NCBI GenBank assembly: GCA_963823165.1
Contig: CAWGKV010000004.1
Span: 90,832-154,831, forward strand
DNA from: Roseiarcus sp963823165
Lineage (GTDB): Bacteria; Pseudomonadota; Alphaproteobacteria; Rhizobiales; Beijerinckiaceae
DNA length: 64,000 nucleotides
Reading direction: 5' to 3'
In this document: in pieces, positions 17,176 through 25,476 of the stretch
How the letters are laid out: the number at the start of each line of letters is the position of its first letter
Numbering within the stretch: the stretch's first letter is position 1
Notes under the pieces: generated by a model
The model's database searches: none
Seen by the model: the letters and a program-made list of their open reading frames with translations, nothing else
Told to the model about the DNA's origin: nothing
Program-made: the position numbers and the translations under genes

Positions 17176-18570
17176 AGGAGCGCATCCTGTTTTTGACCGG
17201 CCGGCTGGCGCAGAACCGGCTCGAGAAGGTCTTGCAGGGCATGGGGCCGACGGCGTTCGACCCGACGGTCCTGAACGTCGGCGTAAAGGTTGCGGCGCTG
17301 ATGACCGAACCCATCCTCATGCGTCGCCTGCCGCGCCCGCTCGCGGCCGATCGCGTGATCGTCCCGGGCCGCTGTCGCGCCAATCTGGCGCGCCTCGCGC
17401 AGGAATTCGGCGCGCCCTTCGAACGCGGCCCCGACGAGTTGAAAGACCTGCCGGCGTTTTTTGGCAAGACCGGCTCTGTGCTCGATCTGTCGCGTCATGC
17501 GCTGCGGATTTTCGCCGAGATCGTCGACGCGTCGCAAATGGGCGTCGAAGCGATCGTCGCCCGGGCCGAAGTTCTGCGCGCCGAGGGCGCCGACGTGATC
17601 GATCTCGGTTGCCTTCCGGACACCCCTTTCCCGCATCTCGAGCAAACGGTGCGGGAGCTGAAGGCGAAGGGACTGGAGGTCAGCGTCAACTCGGCCGAGC
17701 CCGGCGAATTGCGGCGCGGCGGCGCACGCCGGCGCGGACTACCTGCTCAGCCTCACCGAAAGCAATCTCGCCATCGCGCAAGAGACCGGCGCGCGGCCGG
17801 TGCTGGTTCCCGCGCAGCACGGCGACCTTGCTTCCCTCTTTCGCGCCGCCGACGAAGCTGAGAAGCGCGGACTCGACGCCATTCTCGACCCGGTGCTCGA
17901 TCCGATCCATTTCGGCTTCGCCAACTCGCTTTGGCGCTATCGCGAGGTGCGAGCACGGCTGCCAAAGGCGGAAATGCTGATGGGCACCGGCAATCTGACC
18001 GAGCTGACCGACGCCAACTCCGTTGGCATCACCGCGGTGCTGCTCGGGATCTGCTCGGAGCTCGGCATCGCCAATGTGCTGGCCGTTCATGTCAGCCCGC
18101 ACACGCGCCGCACGATCCAGGAGCACGACGCGGCGCGGCGCATCATGTACGCGGCCGCGGCGGATCGGAGCCTGCCGAAGGGTTATGGGCGCGCCTTGCT
18201 GCAGGTCCATGACCGCGCGCCGTTTCCCAACTCGAGCGAGGAAATCGCAGAGCTCGCGGCGCAAGTGAAGGACGACAATTTCCGCGTCGAGACTGCGAAG
18301 GACGGGATTCACGTCTATAGCCGCGCCGGCCATTTCGTCTCGGAAGATGCTTTCGCCCTGTTCGATAAACTCGGGGTCGAAACCGACGGCCCGCATGCGT
18401 TTTATCTCGGCGCCGAGTTGATGAAGGCCGAAATCGCTCTCCGGCTCGGCAAACGCTATGCCCAGGACGAGCCGCTCGATTGGGGTTGCGGCGCCGACAA
18501 GCGCGCCGAGGATACGACCCGGCTAAGCGTGGCGGGCCACACCTTGCGCGCCCGCGATGCGGACCGATAG
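17172..18570 (+). pseudogene. Dihydropteroate synthase-like H4MPT biosynthesis protein (DUF6513), frameshifted
   Basis: Two adjacent frames make up one gene of about 465 codons. From ATG 17172 the first frame runs to about 17705 (MKERILFLTGRLAQNRLEKV ... VNSAEPGELRRG). The second frame resumes at about 17720 with AHAGADYLLSLTESN and continues to 18570. The second part has pterin-binding TIM-barrel features (DAILDPVLDPIHFG, MGTGNLTELTDANSVGI). The break lies in a GCGGCGCGGCGGCGC run and needs one extra base (or two missing). In methylotrophs this gene belongs to the H4MPT set, so loss would be surprising; a sequence error in the GC run is a real possibility. Confidence 0.85.
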
Positions 18571-18580
18571 GTCATGGCCC

Positions 18581-18605
18581 GGTGTGTCTCAGTTTGAATT
18601 GCCGG
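18581..18605 (-). repeat. Dispersed repeat family A, copy 1
   Basis: On the minus strand this reads GGCAATTCAAACTGAGACAC followed by ACC. Related copies lie at 20675-20699, 58464-58486, 62944-62979 and 63969-64000. It lies about 10 bases after the stop of the DUF6513 gene. Confidence 0.6.
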
Positions 18606-18783
18606 CAGGGCGGGATTACAGGCGTTCAAGATGCCCGCAATAGGCATCGGCCATGCTGAAATACCGGTCATTCGCCACGGGTTGGCGGACGGGGCAAGTC
18701 TACTTGTCCTGGCGTTCGCGGAGCATCAGGAACATCGCCTCGGCCGCTCATTCCATGCATGCGCAGCCGGGAGCGAGAGTACA

Positions 18784-18812
18784 AAAAAGGCCGCCGGGGG
18801 GCGGCCTTCCGT
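18784..18812 (-). terminator. Rho-independent terminator of the PEP-CTERM gene
   Basis: On the minus strand a seven-base GC-rich stem (GGCCGCC ... GGCGGCC) with a short G/C loop is followed by a run of T. It lies 20 bases after the stop of the PEP-CTERM gene. On the plus strand the stem is preceded by A and lacks a T run, so it acts leftwards. Confidence 0.85.
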
Positions 18813-18831
18813 TTGTCTGCAAAACCAGATT

Positions 18832-19464
18832 TTACGCAATCGAGATCGCGGTGCGCCGCCTGCGATAGCCCGCAAAGGCGAGGCCAGCGAACCCGACGCC
18901 CATCATCGCCCAGGTCGACGGCTCCGGCACGGCGGATAGCGAGAAGTTGGTGAACTCGTTGCCGTAGCTCGGCGCGCCGGTTGCAGCGGCCGTCAGGACG
19001 AGGTCCTCCGTGGTCGACGTCGCGACGACCTGGAACCAATTGTACGTCCACGTACCGATCGAGCCGCTGTCGTCGGCTAAGACCGTGCCGCCGAAGCTCA
19101 CAGTGGCGGAGGACGGACCGCCGGCGGTGCGCCCGCCGTAATCCCACGACAGATCATAGGTGGCGCCGACCTTGAGGCCGCTCACGGTGTAGCTGTCCGT
19201 GCCATAGGTGTTGGCGTTCAGCTCGAGGTTCTGGCCGCCAGCATTATCGGTCGGCAGGCCGTAGAGTGGCGAATAGCCGATCTCGACGCCGTCCCCGATC
19301 GTGCTCGTCCAACCGTTGATTCCGGGGGAGTAGACCGAGTAGCCGCCGCCCTGGTTCGGATTGGAGAAGTCTCCGTCGTTGATCAGGTTGACCCCAGCAA
19401 AGGCCGTGGACGCGGCCAAAATGGCCGCCGCAGCTACAGCGCCGCGTAGAGCAGTTGAAAGCAT
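18832..19464 (-). CDS. PEP-CTERM sorting-domain protein
   Basis: A 210-residue exported protein. It has a signal peptide (GAVAAAAILAASTAFAG), a beta-rich body like carbohydrate-binding or DUF642-type domains (LINDGDFSNPNQGGGYSVY), and a C-terminal PEP-CTERM tail: VPEPSTWAMM, a hydrophobic helix and RRRR. Such tails are cut by exosortase during export of extracellular polymer-associated proteins. No exosortase or polysaccharide gene lies nearby. It forms its own unit, with a strong terminator at 18784-18812. Confidence 0.9.
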   Translation of the reverse strand: MLSTALRGAVAAAAILAASTAFAGVNLINDGDFSNPNQGGGYSVYSPGINGWTSTIGDGVEIGYSPLYGLPTDNAGGQNLELNANTYGTDSYTVSGLKVGATYDLSWDYGGRTAGGPSSATVSFGGTVLADDSGSIGTWTYNWFQVVATSTTEDLVLTAAATGAPSYGNEFTNFSLSAVPEPSTWAMMGVGFAGLAFAGYRRRRTAISIA

Positions 19465-20004
19465 CCCGTACCCCTTTCAATGAATTGACCAACCAGGGCA
19501 GTCAACTGTGTTGGCAATCGTGACAGTTACGTAATGTGAGGAGAATGTCAACCCGCGTCCACCGCGTCAATGGACCCCGACATGATGCAAACTGCTCTAA
19601 GTGGATTGCGGCCATTCCATGCGCGACGACTGAAGGGTCGGTCTCCGCCCAATGAAGCGTCCAAGACAGGGGCTGCTACGTCCGCAATACGTCGACTGCG
19701 GCGATCCGCGGCGCTCGGGCTTCCCACTCGGATTGCATCAAATACGACTGGCCGCGGTCGGATTGTCACACGACTCCGCCGCCGCACCAAATGCTGTCGG
19801 CGCAGGCGGCGGCCGGCGTGCAGAAGGCGACGCAGAACGCGCTCATGGTGATTTTCATCATCATGATTTTTCAGTTCTTGGCGGCCTCGCGCCCAAGCGC
19901 CGCCGTGATCTGCAACAAGAGTGTTTCCCATAAGGTTGGCTTGACCCAAGGCGGCCCCGCCATAAGTCATCGTCTGGACGAGGCGCGACGAATAGGAGAA
20001 CAGG
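19465..20004. other. Intergenic stretch with a repeat and possible small-gene remnants
   Basis: 540 bases without a supportable full gene. The minus strand holds a 31-codon frame starting around 19858 with a secretion-like start (ITMSAFCVAFCTPAAACAD) and then an early stop after CGGGVV; it looks like the 5' end of a broken exported-protein gene. At 19673-19696 lies one copy of a 24-base sequence repeated at 20601-20624. Confidence 0.45.
19673..19696 (+). repeat. 24-base direct repeat, copy 1
   Basis: Begins CTGCTACGTCCGCAAT. It matches 20601-20624 at 23 of 24 positions in the same orientation, and the pair brackets the exported protein gene at 20005-20553. Probably a fragment of a degenerate dispersed repeat. 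Confidence 0.65.
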
Positions 20005-20553
20005 ATGATCAGACTCGTTGGTCTATGGGTCGTGGGGTGCGCCCTTTGCGTCACGCCAGTCGCGGCAGACGAAGACGTGTATGACGGTCCCACGGCCGTC
20101 AAACCGCTGGCCGTGACGCCGAAACCGCAGCGCTCGGCCCCGCCCAACGCTGACTGCGATTTCGAGCATCAGTGCTATCCCGAGAAGGGCGGACCCGTGG
20201 TCAAGGCTCCCGTGGCTCCTCCCGTCGTGGCGGCCAGGCCTGCTGCTCCCCGGCCTGCAACAGCGCGGGACCCCATGCCCGACGACCCCATCGTCACGTC
20301 GTGGACGAATTGCATGAGCGAGGCCCTGCAGACCTACGAGCAGTCGCACAACCTCCACGCCTTCCAATTGGCGACGGGAAACTGTCAGGTACGACTAGAG
20401 GCGCAGGGTGACGCGAACTTCGCCGGGGTGGAGCGTCCAATGCCGCTGACAGCGCCCGCGCAGCAGGTGGGACGACGCAACATCGGTTGCGGCTGGTGGC
20501 CCATCGGAAGCGACGCCGACCGCGACTGTGCGGCGGGGGGTCACCGCTTCTGA
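20005..20553 (+). CDS. Exported proline-rich protein of unknown function
   Basis: A 182-residue protein with a signal peptide (MIRLVGLWVVGCALCVTPVA), a Pro/Ala-rich linker (about residues 60-95) and four cysteines after the signal sequence, ending CGWWPIGSDADRDC. The ATG follows AGGAGAACAGG, a good ribosome-binding site. It is probably periplasmic. No family is recognised. A 24-base direct repeat lies on each side at a distance, so it may have arrived with, or been moved by, a repeat-bounded segment; that is only a suggestion. Confidence 0.6.
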   Translation: MIRLVGLWVVGCALCVTPVAADEDVYDGPTAVKPLAVTPKPQRSAPPNADCDFEHQCYPEKGGPVVKAPVAPPVVAARPAAPRPATARDPMPDDPIVTSWTNCMSEALQTYEQSHNLHAFQLATGNCQVRLEAQGDANFAGVERPMPLTAPAQQVGRRNIGCGWWPIGSDADRDCAAGGHRF

Positions 20554-20600
20554 CAACCGCAAGCGAGACGCCGCCCGGCTGCGAGCCGCGCGGCTGCGGT

Positions 20601-20624
20601 CTGCTACGTCCGCAATCCGTCGAC
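20601..20624 (+). repeat. 24-base direct repeat, copy 2
   Basis: Partner of 19673-19696, one mismatch (A to C at position 17). It lies 47 bases after the exported protein gene. Confidence 0.65.
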
Positions 20625-20674
20625 CACCCGCATTCGATCGCTCGCGACGAATGACCATATAGCGTACTGAGAGC

Positions 20675-20699
20675 GGGGATTGAAGCTGAGACACGAGCC
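20675..20699 (+). repeat. Dispersed repeat family A, copy 2 (diverged)
   Basis: Contains TTGAAGCTGAGACACGAGCC, resembling the other family A copies with several mismatches. It ends at the base before the GTG start of the DUF447 gene, so it would form that gene's leader. Confidence 0.4.
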
Positions 20700-21299
20700 G
20701 TGACCCTGATCTGCGAAGCCATCGTCATCACCGTCAACGCGCAAGGCGAGCCGCATCTCGCCCCTCTGGGACTGATCGCCGAAGGCGAGGGATGGATTCT
20801 TGCGCCGTTTCATCCGTCGACGACGCTCGAAAACCTTCGCCAGGCGCCGTTCGCCGTGGCGAACCTGACCGACGACGTGCGCGTCTTTGCGGGCTGTCTG
20901 ACCGGGCGTCGCGACTGGCCTCTGACCACCGCGGACCTCGTCGCCGCGCCACGCCTGGCGGCGACCCTGGCGCATCTCGAGCTCGTCGTCGTCGAGGTGC
21001 GGGAGGATGCAATGCGGCCCCGCTTCGTGTGCCGCGTCGCGCATCATGCCTCGCACGCGCCATTCCGGGGCTTCAATCGCGCGCAAGCGGCGGTGATCGA
21101 GGGCGCCGTGCTGGTGAGCCGCCTGCACATGTTGCCCCGCGCTGAAGTCGAGGCCGAACTGGCGCGCCTCGAAATCATCGTCGGCAAGACAGCCGGAGCG
21201 GCGGAGGCCGAAGCCTGGAACTGGCTCAAGGAGAGAGCGGAGCAAGTCTTCGCCGCCCACCCAACGGAGGCTGGACTTGCGGGTCATTCCGGTCATTGA
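20700..21299 (+). CDS. DUF447 family protein, H4MPT/methylofuran-associated
   Basis: A 199-residue protein of the DUF447 family, a flavin-reductase-like split-barrel fold seen in methanogens and H4MPT-using bacteria. Recognisable parts are EAIVITVNAQGEPHLAPLGL at the N-terminus and FNRAQAAVIEGAVLVSRLHM in the middle. The exact reaction is unknown; association with C1 cofactor synthesis is well known. GTG start at 20700. The end overlaps the HisA-like gene by 23 bases, so they are coupled. Confidence 0.85.
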   Translation: MTLICEAIVITVNAQGEPHLAPLGLIAEGEGWILAPFHPSTTLENLRQAPFAVANLTDDVRVFAGCLTGRRDWPLTTADLVAAPRLAATLAHLELVVVEVREDAMRPRFVCRVAHHASHAPFRGFNRAQAAVIEGAVLVSRLHMLPRAEVEAELARLEIIVGKTAGAAEAEAWNWLKERAEQVFAAHPTEAGLAGHSGH

Positions 21300-21970
21300 C
21301 CTCATGGGCGGCGAGGTCGTGCGCGCGCGGATGGGCGATCGCGCGTCCTATCGGCCGATCGAAACGCCGCTCTCACCGAGCAGCGACGCCGTCGACGTCG
21401 TGCGCGGATTTCTTGCCCTGTATCCGTTTCCGACGCTTTACGCCGCCGATCTCGACGCGATCCAGGGCAACGGCGACAATGTCTCCGCGCTACGCCGGAT
21501 CCGCTCCGCGTTCCCGGCATTGCGGATGTGGGTCGACAACGGCGCGGCGGACTCGGACGCGGTCGACGCCGCCCTTCGAGCCGATCTCGGAACGCCCGTT
21601 ATCGGCAGCGAATCGCAGCGCGACGTCGCGCTGATCGCGCCGCATCGGGATACGGGACGGATCGTGCTTTCGCTCGATTTTCGCGGCGACGCCTTTCAGG
21701 GCCCGGAAGAGATCCTGCGCGAACCAAAACTGTGGCCGCGCCGGGTCGTCGTCATCGACTCTGGCCCGCGTCGGCAGCGGCGCCGGCCCCGACCTTTCGC
21801 GCGTCGCCGCGATCGGATCGATCGCGGAAGGTCGCGAGATTTACGCAGCCGGCGGCGTGCGCGACGCCGCCGATCTCGCCGCGCTCAAAGCCGTGGGCGC
21901 GGCGGGGGCGCTGATCGCCACCGCCCTGCACGACGGGCGGGTCGTCAGGGCGGACCTGGATGAAATTTGA
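21277..21970 (+). pseudogene. HisA/HisF-like TIM-barrel protein of the H4MPT cluster, frameshifted
   Basis: Starts at TTG 21277 after GGAGG with MRVIPVIDLMGGEVVRARMG, the HisA-like N-terminus, and keeps its frame to about 21755 (WPRRVVVI). The continuation STLARVGSGAGPDLSRVAAI ... YAAGGVRDAADLAALKAVGA is in another frame and ends at the TGA 21968-21970. Deleting one C near 21762 would restore VVVMTLARVG. About 230 codons in total, the usual length. The HisA-like protein of methylotrophs is of unknown reaction and always found with H4MPT genes. Either a real loss or a sequence error. Confidence 0.87.
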
Positions 21971-21988
21971 GCCGCTTCAGCGCGGCGG

Positions 21989-22381
21989 TCATTGCTTCTT
22001 GCCGTCGGGTCCGAACTGCTTGAGGTAAGCGATGACGTTGTCGATGTCCTCTTCGGACGACAGGCCGGGAAAAACCATTTTGGTCCCGGGAACCATCTTC
22101 TGCGGATTCTTCAGATAGGTTTTGAGGTTTTCCTCGGTCCAGACAATGCCCGAATTCTTGTTGGCTTCGGAGTAGTTGTAGCCGGGATACGTGCCGGCCT
22201 TCCGGCCGACCACGCCGTTCAGAACGGGACCGACGAAGTTCTTGGCATGCTCGCCGATCTGATGGCAGAGCTTGCATTTCGCGAAAACTTTTTCGCCCGC
22301 CGCGGCGTCCTGCGCGGCGGCGCCAACCGCCGAGCCGACGAGCAACGCCCCCGCAATCGCTGAAAGAGCCAACAGCCTCAC
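21989..22381 (-). CDS. Class I c-type cytochrome (c2/c550-like)
   Basis: A 130-residue periplasmic cytochrome with a signal peptide (residues 1-23), heme motif CKLCH near residue 36 and a distal methionine in GTKMVFPGL. The layout GEKVFAKCKLCHQIGE ... GPVLNGVVGRKAG is that of cytochrome c2/c550, a mobile electron carrier. It may pass electrons from methanol oxidation to an oxidase. Convergent with the HisA-like gene and divergent from the ISAs1 element. Confidence 0.92.
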   Translation of the reverse strand: MRLLALSAIAGALLVGSAVGAAAQDAAAGEKVFAKCKLCHQIGEHAKNFVGPVLNGVVGRKAGTYPGYNYSEANKNSGIVWTEENLKTYLKNPQKMVPGTKMVFPGLSSEEDIDNVIAYLKQFGPDGKKQ

Positions 22382-22593
22382 GTTCTCCTCCCTGATTTTC
22401 GTTTTCCGTCGCGATGGCTCCCGCTCGAACCCGGCCGTCGCTCACAGCGATCACTTAGCAACATGGGCGGCGAATGGATAGAGGCGCAACAGGCGGATTC
22501 CGAAGGCGGCTTTCGCACAGAGAAGAAGTCGACCCCCTGTGTTCCCGTCTTCAGAAATTAATCGTCGGCCGCAAGGCAGGCGCAGGGAGCGTT

Positions 22594-22602
22594 ATCCGAA
22601 GG
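22594..22602. repeat. Left 9-bp target-site duplication of the ISAs1 element
   Basis: ATCCGAAGG directly precedes the left inverted repeat; the identical sequence follows the right inverted repeat at 23868-23876. Confidence 0.92.
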
Positions 22603-23867
22603 CAGGGCAATCGACTGAAGTTTCGCGTGACAAGCGGTCGAAAAGCTGAATCTGTCGGGATCCTCTGATTCGCTTGGAGGATGGGTTGATGACGGAAGGG
22701 GACGCGGCTGCCGGGGCGGTGAAGGAGACGACTGTTTTCCTGTCGCATTTCGGGGACTTGCCGGACTACCGGCAGAAGGGGAAGGTCGCCTATCCGCTCG
22801 ACGAGGTGCTGCTGGTGATGCTGGCGGCGTCGATGGCGGGGGCGGAGACGGTGGCCGACATCGCGCGCTTCGGCCGGGCCAAGCTGGCGTTCCTGCGGCG
22901 CTTTCGACCCTTCGCCAACGGCACGCCCTCGCATGATCAGTTGGGCATCATCCTCGCCAAGCTCGACCCGGTCGCGTTCCAGCGCTGTTTTGTGGCGTGG
23001 GCGGCGGGGCTGACGAAGACGTCGGCCGAGGTGATCGCCATCGATGGCAAAACGGTCCGGCGCTCCTACCAGAAGAAGGGGGGCGAAGAGCCCATTCATG
23101 TCGTCTCGGCCTTCGCCGCGCGCCAGCGCATGGTGCTCGGGCAGACCAGGGTCGGCGACAAGTCCAACGAGATCGTCGCCATTCCCGCCCTGCTCGAGAT
23201 GCTGGCCATCGAGGGCGCGGTGGTGACCATCGACGCCATGGGCTGCCAGCGCGGAATCGCTCAGAATATCATCGACAAGAAGGCCGATTATATCCTCGCG
23301 CTGAAGGGGAACCAGGGCACGCTGCGCGACGATGTCGAGCTGTTCGCCGGCGAGCAAAAAGCGGTCGCGTTCAAGAATTCGTCGGTCAGCCAGGACACGA
23401 CCGTCGACGGCGACCACGGCCGCATCGAGACCCGGACGATCACCGTTTTCCACGACATCGGATGGCTGCAGGACAACCACCAGTGGCCGGGCCTGAAGTC
23501 GGTCGTCATGGTCGAGAGCGAACGTGAAACCGATGGCAAGGTCGAAACCGAGACGCGTTTCTACATCACCTCGCTCGCCCTGCTCGCCAACGCCCTGGGA
23601 CCGATGATCCGCAGTCACTGGATGATCGAAAACGGCCTCCACTGGGTGCTCGACATGATCTTCCGCGACGACGAATGCCGCGTGCGAACCGACAACGCGC
23701 CCTTCAACCTCGCCATCATCAAGCACATCACCCTCAACGTGCTCAGAACCGGCAAAAGCAAGGATTCGCTGCGCATGCGCCGCAAAGTCGCGGCATGGGA
23801 CGAAAACGCCCTCGCCGCCCACATCGCCGCCTACATCGCCGCATGACCCGTTCAGTCGATTCCCCTG
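22603..23867 (+). mobile_element. Intact ISAs1-family insertion sequence, 1265 bp
   Basis: Bounded by 17-base inverted repeats, left 22603-22619 (CAGGGCAATCGACTGAA) and right 23851-23867 (TTCAGTCGATTCCCCTG), which differ at one position. Both are flanked by the identical 9-base duplication ATCCGAAGG. The single transposase gene is intact. The exact duplication implies a recent insertion. It landed about 90 bases upstream of pqqA. Confidence 0.93.
22689..23846 (+). CDS. ISAs1 family transposase
   Basis: A 385-residue DDE transposase. The N-terminal part (FLSHFGDLPDYRQKGKVAYP) is the DUF4096/DDE_Tnp_1-associated domain. The catalytic core includes VIAIDGKTVRRSY, VVTIDAMGCQ and YILALKGNQGTL, and later HWMIENGLHWVLDMIFRDDE. 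It mobilises the element by cut and paste. ATG 22689 with GGAGG ten bases upstream. No frameshift and normal length, so it is likely active. Confidence 0.95.
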   Translation: MTEGDAAAGAVKETTVFLSHFGDLPDYRQKGKVAYPLDEVLLVMLAASMAGAETVADIARFGRAKLAFLRRFRPFANGTPSHDQLGIILAKLDPVAFQRCFVAWAAGLTKTSAEVIAIDGKTVRRSYQKKGGEEPIHVVSAFAARQRMVLGQTRVGDKSNEIVAIPALLEMLAIEGAVVTIDAMGCQRGIAQNIIDKKADYILALKGNQGTLRDDVELFAGEQKAVAFKNSSVSQDTTVDGDHGRIETRTITVFHDIGWLQDNHQWPGLKSVVMVESERETDGKVETETRFYITSLALLANALGPMIRSHWMIENGLHWVLDMIFRDDECRVRTDNAPFNLAIIKHITLNVLRTGKSKDSLRMRRKVAAWDENALAAHIAAYIAA

Positions 23868-23876
23868 ATCCGAAGG
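23868..23876. repeat. Right 9-bp target-site duplication of the ISAs1 element
   Basis: ATCCGAAGG, identical to 22594-22602. Confidence 0.92.
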
Positions 23877-23967
23877 TCGAGACAGATGACGCGACGCGCA
23901 ATTCGTGATAGGGTGCCCGTGTGGGACAGGCATCCCCCACGAAACGAGAAACTCAAGGAGAGGATTC

Positions 23968-24045
23968 ATGAGCTGGAATACCCCTGTCGTCATCGAAGTT
24001 TGCGCGGGCATGGAAGTCACCGCCTATCTGTCGGCGCATATGTGA
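23968..24045 (+). CDS. pqqA: PQQ precursor peptide PqqA
   Basis: A 25-residue peptide starting MSWNTPVVIEVCAGME. Glu16 and Tyr20 lie in EVTAY, the E-x-x-x-Y arrangement that PqqE cross-links and PqqB/C/D/E and a protease convert to PQQ, the cofactor of XoxF. The ATG follows AAGGAGAGG at an ideal distance. No pqqB-E lies next to it, so it is an orphan copy in this window, possibly an extra gene dose. The ISAs1 element ends about 90 bases upstream and may have separated it from its promoter or supply a new one. Confidence 0.93.
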   Translation: MSWNTPVVIEVCAGMEVTAYLSAHM

Positions 24046-24052
24046 AAGAATT

Positions 24053-24144
24053 CGGGTCCGTTCGCTCCAAAGGGCGGACGAAGGTGGAGGGTAGGTCAGC
24101 GACCGGTTTCCCGGCGTCCGCTTTTTGGAGCGGAACATCCCGGG
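24053..24144. repeat. Imperfect inverted repeat downstream of pqqA
   Basis: Arms of about 28 bases: the left contains GTTCGCTCCAAAGGGCGGAC (24060-24079) and the right pairs with it at 24116-24136 (GTCCGC ... GGAGCGGAAC), with one gap and two mismatches. It could be a MITE-like element or a strong RNA hairpin ending the pqqA transcript. There is no T run. Confidence 0.6.
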
Positions 24145-24603
24145 CGTTCGGATTGCTGCGGACGGGCGGCGTCGTGAGTTGATTTCGAAAAGCAGCCGTG
24201 CTGGCAAGCCTCCATCGCGTCGAGTCTAGCTATCTCCGGCGCGTTTGCGCCGACGATGAACGCCTCGACAGACCCGACAGTTGATCGTTGGCGGCGCGCG
24301 CAATGCGCCGCAGCGACTTTCAACGGTGAGCCCTGAATTCCCGTAAAATCTGATGAGCGATCTGCGCGCGCTGGGAGATCCCTGGTCCGCGCAAAAAATC
24401 CCCTGCGAAGTCCCTGCTCAAGATGCGCAACATCAGGCGAACCCGTTCCTGTTTATTGACGACTCGCGGGCGCGCCGCGCCGCGTCAGGGACAAATTTCC
24501 AGCTGATCGGTGGGGCGTAAAGCTCCGACAAATAGCCGTTCCCACTGAACTTCTCATACTCCCGCCGGCTCGAGTTCGGCTCGGTCCAGCCGATCTCGAC
24601 CGA
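24145..24603. other. Gene-poor stretch with an orphan open frame next to folP
   Basis: No supportable complete gene. On the minus strand 24433-24603 stays open, in the same frame as folP and directly after its stop, and has a natural-looking amino acid composition (VEIGWTEPNSSRREYEKFSG ... ELYAPPISWKFVPDAARRAR). It has no start codon of its own and may be a 3' gene fragment. The rest (24145-24432) shows nothing recognisable. Confidence 0.4.
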
Positions 24604-25476
24604 TCAGGCCCGCTCGATTGCGTCGAACACCTTGAAGGCGGCGGCGTGCTCGGCGGCGTCATGGACTCGGAACACGGCGGCGCCCCGCGCGAGCGCCGCG
24701 AGGTTGGCGGCAAGCGTGCCGATCAGCCGGTCGTCGACGCTGGATCCGAGCAGATCGCCGAATAGCCGCTTGCGCGACACGCCGATCAGGATCGGCAGGC
24801 CGAAGGTCGCGCGCAGGTGGGCGGTCAGCGCCAGGGCCTTCAGATTCTGCGCCTTGTTTTTGCCGAAGCCGATGCCCGGGTCGAGGAGGATGCGTCCACG
24901 AGGGATGCCGGCGCGATCGGCGAGCCCGAGCGAGCGGTCAAAAAAACGACGCAAGTCCGCTTCGACGTCCAGGGCGGGGTCGATGCTGTCGCGGTTGTGC
25001 ATGATCACCACGGCCGCGCCGCTCTCGGCCACCACGTCCGCCATCGCCGGGTCCTTCTGCAGTCCCCAGACGTCGTTGACGACGCCGACCCCGAGGGCGA
25101 CGGCGCGGCGCGCGATCTCGGCCTTGGTGGTGTCGATCGAAAATGGCGCGTCGACCTCGGCCAGGATGGCCGCGAGCACCGGCTCCAGGCGCCGCCATTC
25201 CTCGTCGAGCGGGACGGGCGTGTGACCGGGCCGGGTCGATTCCGCCCCGACGTCGATGATGTCGGCGCCGTCGGCGGCGAGTTTGCGGGCCTGGGCCAGC
25301 GCAAGGTCGAGCGACTGAAAGCGCCCGCCGTCGGAAAACGAATCCGGCGTCACGTTGAGAATGCCCATGACGACCGGCTTCACCCCGATCAGCCGGAGAA
25401 AGGCGTCGCGGCGCTCATCGAGCCCGGGCCGAACCGCGGGGGGTTCGTTTTGCGCCGCGGGGACCTTGCCGGTCAT
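24604..25476 (-). CDS. folP: Dihydropteroate synthase
   Basis: A 290-residue enzyme that joins p-aminobenzoate to dihydropterin pyrophosphate in folate synthesis. Motifs: VMGILNVTPDSFSDGG, DIIDVGAESTRPG, FSIDTTKAEIARRA, VVNDVWGL, ILLDPGIGFGKN and LIGVSRKRLF. Full length. It overlaps the carbinolamine dehydratase by four bases (ATGA). In an H4MPT user the pair could serve either folate or H4MPT; the motifs are those of true FolP. Confidence 0.93.
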   Translation of the reverse strand: MTGKVPAAQNEPPAVRPGLDERRDAFLRLIGVKPVVMGILNVTPDSFSDGGRFQSLDLALAQARKLAADGADIIDVGAESTRPGHTPVPLDEEWRRLEPVLAAILAEVDAPFSIDTTKAEIARRAVALGVGVVNDVWGLQKDPAMADVVAESGAAVVIMHNRDSIDPALDVEADLRRFFDRSLGLADRAGIPRGRILLDPGIGFGKNKAQNLKALALTAHLRATFGLPILIGVSRKRLFGDLLGSSVDDRLIGTLAANLAALARGAAVFRVHDAAEHAAAFKVFDAIERA

